The position numbers and the translations under genes were made by a program. 64,000 nucleotides of DNA from Thauera terpenica 58Eu (GTDB lineage Bacteria; Pseudomonadota; Gammaproteobacteria; Burkholderiales; Rhodocyclaceae), in contig NZ_ATJV01000059.1 in NCBI RefSeq assembly GCF_000443165.1, positions 157,761 to 221,760 of the forward strand, written 5' to 3'. The notes beneath the pieces were generated by a model, which worked only from the letters and a program-made list of their open reading frames with translations, was not told where the DNA came from and did not search any database. Below, piece after piece: positions 48,031-57,901 of this stretch (the stretch's first letter is position 1; every line of letters begins with the position of its first letter).

Positions 48031-49011
48031 ATGACCCAGCCTGTAGACAGTCCCAGCCTTGCCCTTGCACGTCGTGTGCTGCACATCGAAGCCGCCGCCA
48101 TTTCTGCGCTTGCCGAGCGCCTGGGGGCGGAATTCGAGCGCGCGCTCGATCTCATCCTTCAGCGCCGTGGACGCGTGATCGTCACCGGCATCGGCAAGTC
48201 GGGCCACATCGCACGCAAACTGGCTGCGACCCTGGCCAGCACCGGCACGCCGGCCTATTTCGTGCATGCAGCCGAGGCCGCCCATGGCGACATGGGCATG
48301 ATCACGCCCGAAGACGTCGTCATCGCGCTGTCGAATTCTGGCACCAGCGAAGAAGTGCTCACCATCGTGCCGCTGGTCAAGCGCCAGGGCGCAAAGCTGA
48401 TCGCCATCACCGGACGGCCCGAGTCAGCGCTGGCGCTGCAGGCCGACGTGCACCTGGAAGCCGCGGTCGCAGAAGAAGCCTGCCCGCTCAATCTCGCGCC
48501 CACCGCCAGCACCACCGCCGCGCTCGCGCTCGGCGACGCGCTCGCGGTGGCGCTGCTCAACGCGCGCGGCTTTGCCGCCGACGACTTTGCGCGCTCGCAT
48601 CCAGGTGGAGCGCTCGGACGCCGCCTTCTCACCCGCGTCGGCGACGTCATGCGCCGTGCCGACGCGGTGCCCACCGTCAGCGCCGACGCCCCCGTAACCC
48701 AGGCCCTGCTGGCAATGACCGCCGGGGGCATGGGCATGACCGCCATCGTCGGGCCCGATGGCGAGCCCATCGGCATCTTCACCGACGGCGACCTGCGCCG
48801 CGCGCTCGAAAGAGGCTGCGATGTGCGCAGCCTGCTCCTCGCCGAGGTGATGACACGCAGCCCGCGCTCCATCCACCCCGAGGCACTTGCAGCCGAGGCG
48901 GCCGCACTGATGGAACAGATGCGCATCAGTCAGCTGCTGGTTCTCGATACGAACGGCCGCCTGGTCGGCGCGCTCACCACTCATGACCTGATGCTCGCCA
49001 AGGTGATCTGA
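48031..49011 (+). CDS. kdsD: Arabinose-5-phosphate isomerase KdsD
   Basis: Makes arabinose 5-phosphate for Kdo and lipopolysaccharide synthesis. The 326-residue protein has an N-terminal SIS domain (GRVIVTGIGKSGHIARKLAATLAST, VIALSNSGTSEEV, NLAPTASTTAALALGDALAV) and two C-terminal CBS domains. It is followed without any gap by lptC. The usual next gene, kdsC, is not there. Confidence 0.95.
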   Translation: MTQPVDSPSLALARRVLHIEAAAISALAERLGAEFERALDLILQRRGRVIVTGIGKSGHIARKLAATLASTGTPAYFVHAAEAAHGDMGMITPEDVVIALSNSGTSEEVLTIVPLVKRQGAKLIAITGRPESALALQADVHLEAAVAEEACPLNLAPTASTTAALALGDALAVALLNARGFAADDFARSHPGGALGRRLLTRVGDVMRRADAVPTVSADAPVTQALLAMTAGGMGMTAIVGPDGEPIGIFTDGDLRRALERGCDVRSLLLAEVMTRSPRSIHPEALAAEAAALMEQMRISQLLVLDTNGRLVGALTTHDLMLAKVI

Positions 49012-49590
49012 TTGATCAACAGCTACCGCCTCTACCCCATCGTCGTGCTCGCCGTGCTGGCCGGCGCTTCAGTGTGGCTGGAGCGCGTGACGCGCAGCGA
49101 CGAAGCGGGCACTGCGCCCGCAACACAAAGCGGCCCGGACTTCATCGCCGAAGGTACGCGCGTGGTCAGTTTCGGTGTCGATGGCGCACAGCGCTACGAG
49201 CTGTTCGCCGATCGCCTCAGTCACTTCCCGCTGGGCGACATCACCCGCCTCGAACAGCCCCGTCTGCGCATGAACAATGAGGGCCGCGAGACACGCATCA
49301 GCGCCGAACATGCCGAAGTCTCACCGGGTGGAGAGCAGGTCGAGTTGCGCGGCACGGTGCGCGTGCATCGTCCGGGCGCAGCAAACGACCCTGCCCTCTC
49401 CCTCGACTCCGAAACACTCACCGTGTGGCCCGACTCCTACCGCGCGCACACTGACACACCCGTGCAACTGCGGCGAGGCACAACGCGTGCCGACGCGCTT
49501 GGCATGCAAGCCGACAATCTTTTCGGCACGCTCGAGCTCATCGGCAAAGTCCGCGTCAACATGCCCGGCCGCCAAGGACCCGCTTCATGA
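49012..49590 (+). CDS. lptC: LPS export ABC transporter periplasmic protein LptC
   Basis: A bitopic inner-membrane protein passing LPS from LptBFG to LptA. The 192-residue protein starts with TTG directly after the kdsD TGA, giving MINSYRLYPIVVLAVLAGASVWLERV (membrane anchor), followed by a beta-jellyroll with GTRVVSFGVDGAQRYELFADRLSHFP and RTDTPVQLR-like strands. Translation is probably coupled to kdsD. It overlaps lptA by 4 bp. Confidence 0.9.
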   Translation: MINSYRLYPIVVLAVLAGASVWLERVTRSDEAGTAPATQSGPDFIAEGTRVVSFGVDGAQRYELFADRLSHFPLGDITRLEQPRLRMNNEGRETRISAEHAEVSPGGEQVELRGTVRVHRPGAANDPALSLDSETLTVWPDSYRAHTDTPVQLRRGTTRADALGMQADNLFGTLELIGKVRVNMPGRQGPAS

Positions 49591-50129
49591 AAGCCCTGCT
49601 CGCCCCCCTTGCTCTTGCCCTGAGCCTCATCACCCAGCCCGCCTTCGCCGAGCGCACTGACCGTCAGCAGCCCGTCAATATCGAAGCGGACCACATGACG
49701 GTCGACGACCGCAACAAGGTGCACGTGTTCGAAGGCAACGTGATCCTCACCCAGGGCAGCCTGCTCATCAAGGGCGACAAGCTCGTCGTCACCCAGGACG
49801 CGGCTGGCTTCCAGAATGGCGTGGCCACCGCCAGCGGCAACAAGCTCGCCACCTTCCGCCAGAAGCGTCAAGCCACCGGCGAATACGTCGATGGTGAAGC
49901 CGAGCGCATCGAATACGACAGTCGCAACGAGAAGGCGCGCCTGTTCAACCGCGCCCGCGTCACCAGCGGCGGCGACGAAGTGCGTGGCGCCTATATTGAA
50001 TACGACGCGATCAGCGAAAACTACCTCGCCACCAACGCTCCCGGCAGCAAGCCGGCGGTGGGTTCGGACACGCGCGTACGCGCAGTGATCCAGCCCAAGA
50101 GCGAGGGCAAGGCCGCCTCTCAGCAATAA
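49587..50129 (+). CDS. lptA: LPS transport periplasmic bridge protein LptA
   Basis: Forms the periplasmic bridge that carries LPS to LptD. The 180-residue protein has a signal peptide ([21 protein letters not shown]) and the OstA/LptA core with [27 protein letters not shown] and [24 protein letters not shown]. The expected lptB and rpoN do not follow; an enoyl-CoA hydratase gene comes next. Confidence 0.94.
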   Translation: MKALLAPLALALSLITQPAFAERTDRQQPVNIEADHMTVDDRNKVHVFEGNVILTQGSLLIKGDKLVVTQDAAGFQNGVATASGNKLATFRQKRQATGEYVDGEAERIEYDSRNEKARLFNRARVTSGGDEVRGAYIEYDAISENYLATNAPGSKPAVGSDTRVRAVIQPKSEGKAASQQ

Positions 50130-50161
50130 CAAGCTTCCATTGCAACCCGTCAGGAGTAAGC

Positions 50162-50938
50162 ATGTCCTTCGAACTCATCATCGCCGAAACCCGTGGCCGA
50201 GTCGGCCTCATCACCCTCAATCGTCCCAAGGCGATGAATGCCCTCAATGATCAGGTGATGGACGAAATCGGCCAGGCCCTGGACGGCTTCGAGGCCGATG
50301 ACAACATTGGCGCGATCGTGATCACCGGCTCCGAGAAAGCCTTCGCCGCCGGCGCCGATATCGGCGCAATGGCGAGCTTCTCGTACATGGACGCTTACAA
50401 GGGCGACTACATCACGCGCAACTGGGAACGCGTGAAGAGCTGCCGCAAACCCATCATCGCCGCGGTCGCTGGCTTTGCGCTTGGCGGCGGATGCGAGCTG
50501 GCGATGATGTGCGACATCATCATCGCAGCCGACAGCGCCAAGTTCGGCCAACCCGAAGTCAAGCTCGGCATCCTGCCCGGAGCCGGCGGCACGCAGCGCC
50601 TGCCGCGCGCGGTCGGCAAGGCGAAAGCGATGGACCTGTGCCTGACCTCGCGCTTCATGGACGCGGCGGAAGCCGAGCGTGCCGGCCTGGTGTCGCGCGT
50701 GGTGGCAGCAGACAAGCTCATCGAAGAAGCCTTGAGTGCGGCCGAAACCATCGCCAGCTTCTCGCTGCCGGTGGTGATGATGATCAAGGAGTCGGTCAAT
50801 CGCGCCTTCGAAAGCAGCCTCAGCGAAGGCCTGCTGTTTGAACGCCGCGTATTTCACTCTGCGTTTGCCCTCAACGACCAGAAGGAAGGCATGGCGGCCT
50901 TTGTCGAAAAGCGCAAGGCCAAGTTCAGCCACGACTGA
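50162..50938 (+). CDS. Enoyl-CoA hydratase (crotonase family)
   Basis: Hydrates enoyl-CoA to 3-hydroxyacyl-CoA in fatty acid breakdown, and may feed polyhydroxyalkanoate metabolism next to the phasin gene. The 258-residue protein has the oxyanion-hole segments AAGADIGAM and [15 protein letters not shown], with catalytic Glu residues in CELAMMCD and near [14 protein letters not shown]. It has an AGGAG Shine-Dalgarno 5 nt upstream of the ATG and ends at a strong terminator. Confidence 0.92.
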   Translation: MSFELIIAETRGRVGLITLNRPKAMNALNDQVMDEIGQALDGFEADDNIGAIVITGSEKAFAAGADIGAMASFSYMDAYKGDYITRNWERVKSCRKPIIAAVAGFALGGGCELAMMCDIIIAADSAKFGQPEVKLGILPGAGGTQRLPRAVGKAKAMDLCLTSRFMDAAEAERAGLVSRVVAADKLIEEALSAAETIASFSLPVVMMIKESVNRAFESSLSEGLLFERRVFHSAFALNDQKEGMAAFVEKRKAKFSHD

Positions 50939-50960
50939 GTCCGCCCTTGCTGCAGCGCAC

Positions 50961-50988
50961 GAAACGACCGCCTGAGGGCGGTCGTTTC
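50961..50988 (+). terminator. Intrinsic terminator after the enoyl-CoA hydratase gene
   Basis: GAAACGACCGCC and GGCGGTCGTTTC are perfect 12-bp arms around TGAG, 22 bp after the stop. The T-tract is short (TTTC). Confidence 0.8.
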
Positions 50989-51179
50989 ACATTCCGGCTG
51001 GCAATCGCTAGGTGGGCGAAGGCCCGCTCACCCTCGCGCCCGCTGCAAGCCAATAGCCCACATCAGCCCGCTGCCAGCACCCAGTGCCCTATCAACAACC
51101 CCAACTTGCCCTCATGGGCCGAACGCCAGCACCCTGAGTCTCACCCAGGCATCAATAGCAACGAATAATCGCAGCGACA

Positions 51180-51194
51180 TTGTGCAATGCACAA
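51180..51194. promoter_or_regulatory. 15-bp palindromic operator candidate upstream of the phasin gene
   Basis: TTGTGCAATGCACAA is a perfect palindrome with 7-bp arms and a central A, ending 7 bp before the phasin -35 box. Phasin genes are commonly repressed by PhaR-type regulators binding TGC/GCA-containing palindromes; assignment to PhaR is an inference from position and symmetry. Confidence 0.6.
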
Positions 51195-51201
51195 AAAATA
51201 C

Positions 51202-51229
51202 TTGACGGATATTTCCTCGTCCTTATAAT
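51202..51229 (+). promoter_or_regulatory. Sigma-70 promoter of the phasin gene
   Basis: TTGACG (51202-51207) and a perfect TATAAT (51224-51229) are separated by 16 bp, about 80 bp before the phasin start. This is the best sigma-70 promoter in the window, as expected for an abundant protein. Confidence 0.8.
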
Positions 51230-51311
51230 ACGCACCATGCTGCAACGCAACATCGCGGCACAGCCGAAATCTGATGTTCCTGCACCCACCCTATTCAACG
51301 AGGAAATACTC

Positions 51312-51878
51312 ATGTCAAACTTCATCGCCCCCGAGCAGTTCGCCGCCTCCAACAAGGCCAACGTCGAGACCATGCTGACCCTGGCCAACGCTGCTTTCGC
51401 CAGCGCCGAGCGCCTGACCGCACTGAACCTGAACACTGCCCGTTCGATCATGGAAGACGGCGTCGCCAACACCAAGGCCATGCTGGCCGTCAAGGACGTG
51501 CAGGAACTGATGAACCTGCAAACCTCGCTGGCCCAGCCGATCGTCGAGAAGGCTGTCGCCTACGCTCGCAGCGTCTACGAGATCACCTCGCAGAGCCAGG
51601 AAGAAGTGACCAAGGTCATGGAAAGCCAGGTTGCTGAAATCAACAAGGGTGTGGCTTCCGCACTCGACAAGGCTGCCAAGTCGGCTCCCGCTGGTTCGGA
51701 CGTTGCCGTCGCCGCCGTCAAGTCGGCCATCGCCGCCGCCAACAGCGCCTACGACAGCATGAACAAGGCTGCCAAGCAGGTTGCCGAAATGACCGAAGCC
51801 AACGTGGCCGCTGCCACCAACGCCACCGTCAAGGCTGTGAATACCACCGCCAAGACCGCCGGCAAGAAGGCTGCCTAA
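51312..51878 (+). CDS. phaP: Phasin (polyhydroxyalkanoate granule-associated protein)
   Basis: A 188-residue, almost wholly helical protein that coats polyhydroxyalkanoate granules. It matches the betaproteobacterial phasin type: IAPEQFAASNKANVETMLTLANAAF, ERLTALNLNTARSIMEDGV, and a Lys/Ala-rich C-terminus (AVNTTAKTAGKKAA) that may form amphipathic or coiled helices. AGGAAA precedes the ATG; a longer in-frame start overlaps the promoter and is rejected. A strong promoter, a palindromic operator and a terminator make it a single-gene unit. Codon choice is strongly biased (AAG, CTG, GCC), as in highly expressed genes. Confidence 0.94.
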   Translation: MSNFIAPEQFAASNKANVETMLTLANAAFASAERLTALNLNTARSIMEDGVANTKAMLAVKDVQELMNLQTSLAQPIVEKAVAYARSVYEITSQSQEEVTKVMESQVAEINKGVASALDKAAKSAPAGSDVAVAAVKSAIAAANSAYDSMNKAAKQVAEMTEANVAAATNATVKAVNTTAKTAGKKAA

Positions 51879-51900
51879 GTCTCAAGGCTACAGCTTCACG

Positions 51901-51927
51901 AAACGGCCCCGCACTGCGGGGCCGTTT
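51901..51927 (+). terminator. Intrinsic terminator of the phasin gene
   Basis: AAACGGCCCCGCA and TGCGGGGCCGTTTT form a 13-bp stem with a tight loop and a T-run, 23 bp after the phasin stop and just before the convergent plsC stop. It may serve both strands. Confidence 0.9.
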
Positions 51928-51932
51928 TACGT

Positions 51933-52661
51933 TTACGGCTGCGCAGCGTAATGATGCGGGAACAGGCGGCGCATTTCAGCTTCCACCCAGGCCTCGGCGC
52001 GCGTATTGATCTCATCGGCCTTGACGCCCTTGACCTCGATCACCGGGCCGATGCTGACGATGATCTCCCCCGGATGTTTTATGAAGGCGTTGCGGCGCCA
52101 GAATTCGCCCGCGTTGTGCGCCACCGGTACCACCGGCACGCCCGCACGCTTGGCCAGGATGGCACCGCCCGGCTTGTAGCGCCGGACCGCTCCGGGCGCA
52201 GTGCGCGTGCCCTCGGGGAACACCACCACCCACAAGCCCTCCTTGAGTCGCGCCCGGCCTTGCTCAACCACCTGCGCAAGCGCGTCCTTGCCGGCCTTGC
52301 GGTCGATCGCGATGCCAGGAATGCTGGCCAGACCCCAACCAAAAAATGGCACGCGCAAGAGCTCACGCTTGAGCACGTAACACAGCGGCGGAAAGATCTG
52401 CTGCAGCGCAATCGTCTCCCACGCCGACTGATGCTTGGCCACCACCACCGCCGGCCCCGCAGGCATGTTCTCGGCGCCGATGACGCGATAGCGGATCCCC
52501 AGCACATGCTTGATCACCCACATCATGATCGGCACCCAGGAGGTGATCAGCCGATGGCGGGTCATCGGCGGCAACCAGAAGATCAAGGTGGCAAAGATCG
52601 CGTAGGGCACCGTGATCAGAGTCAGCACGATGGCGAAGACAAAAGAGCGGATCAGGTGCAC
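51933..52661 (-). CDS. plsC: 1-acyl-sn-glycerol-3-phosphate acyltransferase
   Basis: Makes phosphatidic acid from lysophosphatidic acid at the inner membrane. The 242-residue protein has an N-terminal hydrophobic helix (FVFAIVLTLITVPYAIFATL). Motif I reads KHQSAWET, an HX4E in place of the usual HX4D; the glycerolipid motif is FPEGTRTAPG and motif IV is VPVVPVAHNAG. It lies downstream of gmhB on the same strand, matching the gmhB-plsC order near glyQS in related genomes. Confidence 0.9.
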   Translation of the reverse strand: MHLIRSFVFAIVLTLITVPYAIFATLIFWLPPMTRHRLITSWVPIMMWVIKHVLGIRYRVIGAENMPAGPAVVVAKHQSAWETIALQQIFPPLCYVLKRELLRVPFFGWGLASIPGIAIDRKAGKDALAQVVEQGRARLKEGLWVVVFPEGTRTAPGAVRRYKPGGAILAKRAGVPVVPVAHNAGEFWRRNAFIKHPGEIIVSIGPVIEVKGVKADEINTRAEAWVEAEMRRLFPHHYAAQP

Positions 52662-52709
52662 GGTCAGACTCGAAAGGTGAAGTCACACCGGCCACGGCCG
52701 GCGGAGCGG

Positions 52710-53249
52710 TCAGGCGGTGAGCGCAGTGGCAAGCGCATCGAGGTCGGGGAAGATCTGGGTAGCAGGCGGCAGCTCGGGGTTCTCACGCGTCAGCATGCCC
52801 TTTCCGGTCAGCACCAGATAGGGCGCACAGCCCAGGCGCACGCCGGCCTGCAGGTCGCGCAGGCTGTCGCCCACGCAGGGCACGCCGTTCAGATCGACAT
52901 TGAAACGATCGGCGATCTGCTGGAACAGTCCGGACTTGGGCTTGCGGCATTCACAGGTCGAATCCGCGGCATGGGTGCAGAAAAAGATCGCATCCAGGCG
53001 GCCACCGACCTGCGCCAGGCTGCGCACCATCTTGTCGTTGATGGCATTGAGCGTGTCCATGCCGAACAGACCACGACCGACGCCGGACTGGTTGGAGGCC
53101 ACGACAACCCGCCAGCCCCACTGATTGAGGCGGGCGATGGCCTCGAGCGAGCCCGGAATCGGTTTCCACTCTTCGGGCGACTTGATGAACTGCTCCGAAT
53201 CGACGTTGATCACGCCGTCGCGGTCGAGAATGATGAGTTTCATCGGCAT
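52710..53249 (-). CDS. gmhB: D-glycero-beta-D-manno-heptose 1,7-bisphosphate 7-phosphatase GmhB
   Basis: A HAD phosphatase in ADP-heptose synthesis for the LPS core. The start at MPMKLIILDRDGVIN has GGAG 8 nt upstream and yields 179 residues. Motif I is DRDGVIN and motif II VASNQSGV. The family zinc knuckle is visible as CTHAADSTCECRKPKSG (three Cys plus His), with GDSLRDLQAG as motif IV. It sits between glyS and plsC. Confidence 0.92.
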   Translation of the reverse strand: MPMKLIILDRDGVINVDSEQFIKSPEEWKPIPGSLEAIARLNQWGWRVVVASNQSGVGRGLFGMDTLNAINDKMVRSLAQVGGRLDAIFFCTHAADSTCECRKPKSGLFQQIADRFNVDLNGVPCVGDSLRDLQAGVRLGCAPYLVLTGKGMLTRENPELPPATQIFPDLDALATALTA

Positions 53250-53307
53250 GCTCGTTGCTCCCCGCAGGTAGGACGCGCGTCCCATCGTGTGACGGGGCGC
53301 GGGAAAC

Positions 53308-55404
53308 TCAGGCCGACAGGCGCGAAATGTCCGCGACCTGATTCATCAGGCCCGACAACTGGGCGAGCAACGCGAGGCGGTTGTGCCGCGTCAGCGTGTC
53401 GTCCACCATCACCATGACGTCCTCGAAGAACTGGTCCACCGCCGCGCGCAGACCCGCCAGCGCGAGCAGGGCCGCAGTGTAATCCTCGTTGGCGACATGC
53501 GAGCGCACCCGCGGCGTCACCTCGACCACCGCGCGGAACAAGACCTTCTCGGCCTCCTCCTGGAGCAAGGCAAAGTCAGGCTCGCCCGGGCTGCTTTCTG
53601 CCTTCCTGAGGATGTTGACGATGCGCTTGTTCGCCGCCGCCAGGGCCTCGGCCTCGGGCAGCGCGCGGAAGGCCTCCACCGCGACAAGCCTGGCCGGCAC
53701 CTGATCGATGCGCGCGGGCTTGAGCGCCAGCACGGCATCGACCACCGCGCCATCGCGGCCGGTCTCGCGCAACATGTTCTTCAGGCGCTCGTACATGAAG
53801 TCCTGCAGTTGCGCGGCGAAACCCTCGGCCGTCAGCACCCCGGGCTTGAAGCCGGCGCTGGCGGCCTCGATCAGCTTCGGCAGCTCGAGCGGCAGCGGCG
53901 TCTCCATCAGGATGCGCAGCACGCCGAGTGCGGCACGGCGCAGCGCAAACGGGTCCTTGTCGCCGGTCGGCAACTGTCCAATACCAAAGAAGCCGACCAG
54001 CGCCTCGAGCTTGTCGGCGAGCGCAAGCGCGGCGGCGACATTGCCCGCGGGCAGCGCATCGCCAGCAAAGCGCGGCTGGTAGTGGGCCTGGATGGCGTTG
54101 GCAACGACCTCGCCCTCACCGTCGGCGAGCGCATAGTAGCGCCCCATGATGCCCTGCAGCTCGGGGAACTCACCGACCATGTCGGTGACGAGATCGACCT
54201 TGGCCAGACGCGCCGCGCGCTTTGCCGCCGCGACGTCGCCCTGCAGCTGCGCTGCAATCACGCCCGCCAGCACCTCCAGACGCTCGACGCGCTCGAGCTG
54301 GCTACCGAGCTTGTTGTGGTAGACCACGGCGGCGAGACGGCCAAGGCGGGCTTCGAGCGTCTGCTTCTTGTCCTGCTCGAAAAAGAAGCGCGCGTCCGAC
54401 AGGCGCGGGCGCACCACGCGCGCGTTGCCGGTGATGATGTTGGACGGGTCCGCGAGACGCATGTTGGAGACGATGAGAAAGCGATTGAGCAGCTTGCCGG
54501 CACCGTCGAAGAGGGGAAAATACTTCTGGTTGGCGCGCATGGTCAGGATCAGGCATTCCTGCGGCACGGCGAGAAACTCCGCCTCGAACTCGCCCACATA
54601 CACGGTCGGATGCTCGACCAGCGCCGCGACTTCGTCGAGAAGATCGGCGTAGACACCCAGCAGTGCGTCCTGCTTGGCCGCCTCGGCAAGCAACTGGCGC
54701 TCGATGTCGGCGCGGCGCTCGGCGAAGTTGGGGATGAGCTTGCCTTCGGCGAGCAGGGTCGGTTCGTAGGCATCGGCGGTGGCGATGTCGATATCGCCGC
54801 GGCTCATGAAGCGGTGGCCGCGCGTGGTGCGCCCAGCCTCCAGATCCAGCACCCGCCCCGGCACCACCTCGGCACCATGGAGCATGGTCAGCTTGTGCAC
54901 CGGACGCACGAAAGTGGCGTCACCATCGCCCCAGCGCATCACCTTGGGGATGGGCAAGGCCTTGATCGCATCCTGCACGACGGCCGCGAGCACGTCAGCG
55001 AGCCGAGCACCCGCCACGGTGTCGGTGTGGAACAGCGCCTCGGCCTTGCCGTCCACGCGGCGCTCAAAGCTGGCGACGGCATCGACGGAGATGCCCTTGG
55101 CTTCCATCTTCTTGAGCAGAGCGGGCGTGGGCTTGCCCTCGGCGTCGAGCGCGACCGACACCGGCATGAGCTTTTCGGTGACTTCCCTGGCGGCGCCCTC
55201 GGCCGCGACATGGGCCACTGTCACCGCCAGGCGGCGCGGGCTGGCGTAGCTGCGCAAAGCCGCATCGAGCGGGGCGAGCCCCCTGGCCTTCAGGCCTTCG
55301 GCAATGCGCGTGGCGAAGGTTTCGCCCAGACGCGGCAAGGCCTTGGGCGGCAGCTCTTCGGTGAGCAGTTCAACAAGCAGGGTTGCGGTCGCAGTCGTCA
55401 TCAC
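53308..55404 (-). CDS. glyS: Glycyl-tRNA synthetase beta subunit
   Basis: The 698-residue beta subunit of the heterotetrameric glycyl-tRNA synthetase, involved in tRNA recognition. Typical features are [20 protein letters not shown] at the N-terminus, [32 protein letters not shown] and a C-terminal anticodon-binding helical domain with [11 protein letters not shown]. It overlaps glyQ by 4 bp, so the two subunits are made together. Confidence 0.97.
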   Translation of the reverse strand: MMTTATATLLVELLTEELPPKALPRLGETFATRIAEGLKARGLAPLDAALRSYASPRRLAVTVAHVAAEGAAREVTEKLMPVSVALDAEGKPTPALLKKMEAKGISVDAVASFERRVDGKAEALFHTDTVAGARLADVLAAVVQDAIKALPIPKVMRWGDGDATFVRPVHKLTMLHGAEVVPGRVLDLEAGRTTRGHRFMSRGDIDIATADAYEPTLLAEGKLIPNFAERRADIERQLLAEAAKQDALLGVYADLLDEVAALVEHPTVYVGEFEAEFLAVPQECLILTMRANQKYFPLFDGAGKLLNRFLIVSNMRLADPSNIITGNARVVRPRLSDARFFFEQDKKQTLEARLGRLAAVVYHNKLGSQLERVERLEVLAGVIAAQLQGDVAAAKRAARLAKVDLVTDMVGEFPELQGIMGRYYALADGEGEVVANAIQAHYQPRFAGDALPAGNVAAALALADKLEALVGFFGIGQLPTGDKDPFALRRAALGVLRILMETPLPLELPKLIEAASAGFKPGVLTAEGFAAQLQDFMYERLKNMLRETGRDGAVVDAVLALKPARIDQVPARLVAVEAFRALPEAEALAAANKRIVNILRKAESSPGEPDFALLQEEAEKVLFRAVVEVTPRVRSHVANEDYTAALLALAGLRAAVDQFFEDVMVMVDDTLTRHNRLALLAQLSGLMNQVADISRLSA

Positions 55405-56327
55405 GCGGCCTCCTTGCCGGCATTGAGCATCGGGAAGCCAAGCGCTTCACGGGATTCGAAATAGGCTTGCGCGACCGCGCGCGACAAGTTGCGAATGCGC
55501 CCGATGTAGGCCGCACGCTCGGTCACCGAGATGGCGCCGCGGGCGTCGAGCATGTTGAAGGTGTGGGCCGCCTTGAGCACCATCTCGTAGGCCGGCAAGG
55601 GCAGACCGAGCTCCACCACGCGTCGGGCTTCGGATTCGTAGTTGGTAAACAGCGAGAACAGGAAATCGATGTTGCTGTGCTCGAAGTTGAAGGTCGATTG
55701 CTCGACTTCGTTCTGATGGTAAACATCACCGTAGCTGACCGGGCGCCCATCGGGCGCGATCGACCACACCAGGTCATAGACGTTTTCCACCCCCTGCAGG
55801 TACATCGCCAGGCGCTCGATGCCGTAGGTGATCTCGCCCAGCACCGGCCTGCAATCCAGACCACCGACCTGCTGGAAGTAGGTGAACTGGGTGACTTCCA
55901 TGCCATTGAGCCACACCTCCCAGCCCAGGCCCCAGGCGCCAAGGGTGGGATTCTCCCAGTCGTCCTCGACGAAACGGATGTCGTGTGCACCCGGATCCAC
56001 GCCCAGCGCACGCAGCGAATCCAGATACAGCTCCTGGATGTTCAGCGGCGAGGGCTTCAACACTACCTGGAACTGATAGTAGTGCTGCAGGCGGTTGGGG
56101 TTTTCACCATAGCGGCCGTCCTTGGGACGACGCGAGGGCTGCACGTAGGCGGCGTTCCAGGGCTCGGGGCCGATGGCGCGCAGGAAGGTGGCGGTATGGC
56201 TGGTGCCTGCACCGACTTCGAGGTCATAGGGCTGCATCAGCACACAGCCGCGCTCACCCCAGAAGTGCTGCAGGGTGAGGATGATTTGCTGGAAAGTCGG
56301 TTTCACGAGTCGGGGTTCGATAGTCAT
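55401..56327 (-). CDS. glyQ: Glycyl-tRNA synthetase alpha subunit
   Basis: The 308-residue catalytic alpha subunit. It starts at [70 protein letters not shown] and [14 protein letters not shown] are invariant segments of the class II active site. The bacterial alpha-2-beta-2 enzyme type, as opposed to the single-chain form, is therefore used here. Confidence 0.97.
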   Translation of the reverse strand: MTIEPRLVKPTFQQIILTLQHFWGERGCVLMQPYDLEVGAGTSHTATFLRAIGPEPWNAAYVQPSRRPKDGRYGENPNRLQHYYQFQVVLKPSPLNIQELYLDSLRALGVDPGAHDIRFVEDDWENPTLGAWGLGWEVWLNGMEVTQFTYFQQVGGLDCRPVLGEITYGIERLAMYLQGVENVYDLVWSIAPDGRPVSYGDVYHQNEVEQSTFNFEHSNIDFLFSLFTNYESEARRVVELGLPLPAYEMVLKAAHTFNMLDARGAISVTERAAYIGRIRNLSRAVAQAYFESREALGFPMLNAGKEAA

Positions 56328-56392
56328 GGTCTCGGAGGCGGAGGAGGCTTCAGGGGCACCGGGGCCGCGCAATATTCGTAAAAGGGTCGATT

Positions 56393-57901
56393 TTACTGGG
56401 ATTCGGGGCGGCGCGCGCGCCGCACACCGATCAGCGCCAGTGCGCACAGCGCCGCGCCCAGTGCGAGGCGGTCGCCCCAGCGCGCATAAGGCGTGAGCCC
56501 GACGTAGCCCTGCACGGTTGCGCGCAGGACGCCGCGCTCGAACGCAGGCAGCACCGCACTGACGCGGCCGTCGGGCTGGACGATCGCGGTCATGCCGGTG
56601 TTGGTCGAGCGCAGCATCGGCCGCCCGCTCTCAAGCGCACGCACACGAGCGATCTGCAGGTGCTGGGGCTGGGCGAAGGAGTCGCCATACCAGGCCAGGT
56701 TGGAGATGTTCAGCAGCATGGTCGCCTGCGGCAGCGCGCGAATCAGCTCGGCACCGAACAGGTCTTCGTAGCAGATATTGAGCGCCACGCGCTGTCCGGC
56801 CAGGGCCATCGGCGGCTGATCGGGGCCGCCGCCGGTCTGGTCCGACATGGGGATGCTGGCCAGGCGATAGAACCAGCCAAACAGCGGCGGCGAATACTCG
56901 CCGAAGGGCACGAGATGGTGTTTGGCGTAATGCTGCTGCGGCGCACGCCCCAGGCTGATGGCCGAGTTGTAGATGTTGTCGTGCTCATCGCGTCGAAACA
57001 CGCCCAGCACCAGGTCACCGCCGGCCTCACGCGCAAAGCCGGCCAGGGCCTCGACGTAAGCCTCGGGCAGGCGGTCGAACAAGGTCGGCAGCGTGGTCTC
57101 GGGCAGCACCACAATGGCCGGCGGATCGGCGCGCAGGAATTCGTCTCGCACCAGATCGAGATTGATCTGCAGCACTTCGGCAAAGTGTTGCGGGTCCCAC
57201 TTCAGGCTCTGCGCGAAATCAGTCTGCACCAGCGCCACCTTGATCGGCTCGCCGCTGGGGACGGTCCACGCCCGCTCCAGCAAGCCAGAACCGACGCCCA
57301 GCACGGCCAGGGCCAGCAGCGCAGGCCGCCACCCTGTGGCGCGGCGCCTGCCATCAACAAAAGCGATCAGGCCGGCCAGAAAGGCCAGCACGCCGCCGAC
57401 CCCGTACACGCCCAGCAGCGGCAGGTAGCCGGCCAGCGGACTGGGAGGCGTCTGCGAATAACCCATGGCGAGCCAGGGAAACCCGGTGAACACCACCCCC
57501 CGCAGCCACTCGCCGCACAACCACAGGGCGCCGAACAAGAGCGCGCCGGCGAGCGGCGCCCGACCCCAGCCCGCGCACCGCAGGCGCACAAAGGCCGCCC
57601 CGACCAGGGCCGGATAAAGTGCCAGATAGGCACAGAACAGCGCAATCGCCAGCCCCGCCAGCGGCGCAGGCATGCCGCCATAGCGATTGAGCGCGACATA
57701 AAGCCAGGACACGCCCGCAATGAACGCCCCCCAGCCCCAGGCAAAACCGAGCCAGAAGCCATCCCGCGTGCGCTCGACCGCGCGCAGCAGCCAAGCCAGG
57801 GCCGCCAGGCTGAGCAACGCAAGCGGAAACAGTGCAAACGGCTCGAACGCCAGCACACTCGCGCCGCCCGCGAGCAAGGCCAACAACACGCGACGGCGCA
57901 T
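56393..57901 (-). CDS. lnt: Apolipoprotein N-acyltransferase Lnt
   Basis: Adds the third acyl chain to lipoproteins at the inner membrane. The 502-residue protein has six to eight N-terminal helices, then a nitrilase domain with the catalytic Glu in [12 protein letters not shown], Lys in [13 protein letters not shown] and Cys in [11 protein letters not shown] final helix anchors the C-terminus. Its start overlaps the corC stop by one base. The locus has several lipoproteins that could be substrates, including MlaA and the secretin. Confidence 0.95.
   Translation of the reverse strand: MRRRVLLALLAGGASVLAFEPFALFPLALLSLAALAWLLRAVERTRDGFWLGFAWGWGAFIAGVSWLYVALNRYGGMPAPLAGLAIALFCAYLALYPALVGAAFVRLRCAGWGRAPLAGALLFGALWLCGEWLRGVVFTGFPWLAMGYSQTPPSPLAGYLPLLGVYGVGGVLAFLAGLIAFVDGRRRATGWRPALLALAVLGVGSGLLERAWTVPSGEPIKVALVQTDFAQSLKWDPQHFAEVLQINLDLVRDEFLRADPPAIVVLPETTLPTLFDRLPEAYVEALAGFAREAGGDLVLGVFRRDEHDNIYNSAISLGRAPQQHYAKHHLVPFGEYSPPLFGWFYRLASIPMSDQTGGGPDQPPMALAGQRVALNICYEDLFGAELIRALPQATMLLNISNLAWYGDSFAQPQHLQIARVRALESGRPMLRSTNTGMTAIVQPDGRVSAVLPAFERGVLRATVQGYVGLTPYARWGDRLALGAALCALALIGVRRARRPESQ

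Noticed and set aside
53383..55464. A 693-codon open frame antisense to glyS
   Set aside because: Exact shadow of glyS in GC-rich DNA. The His/Arg/Glu-rich product has no domain, and glyS is unmistakable on the other strand.
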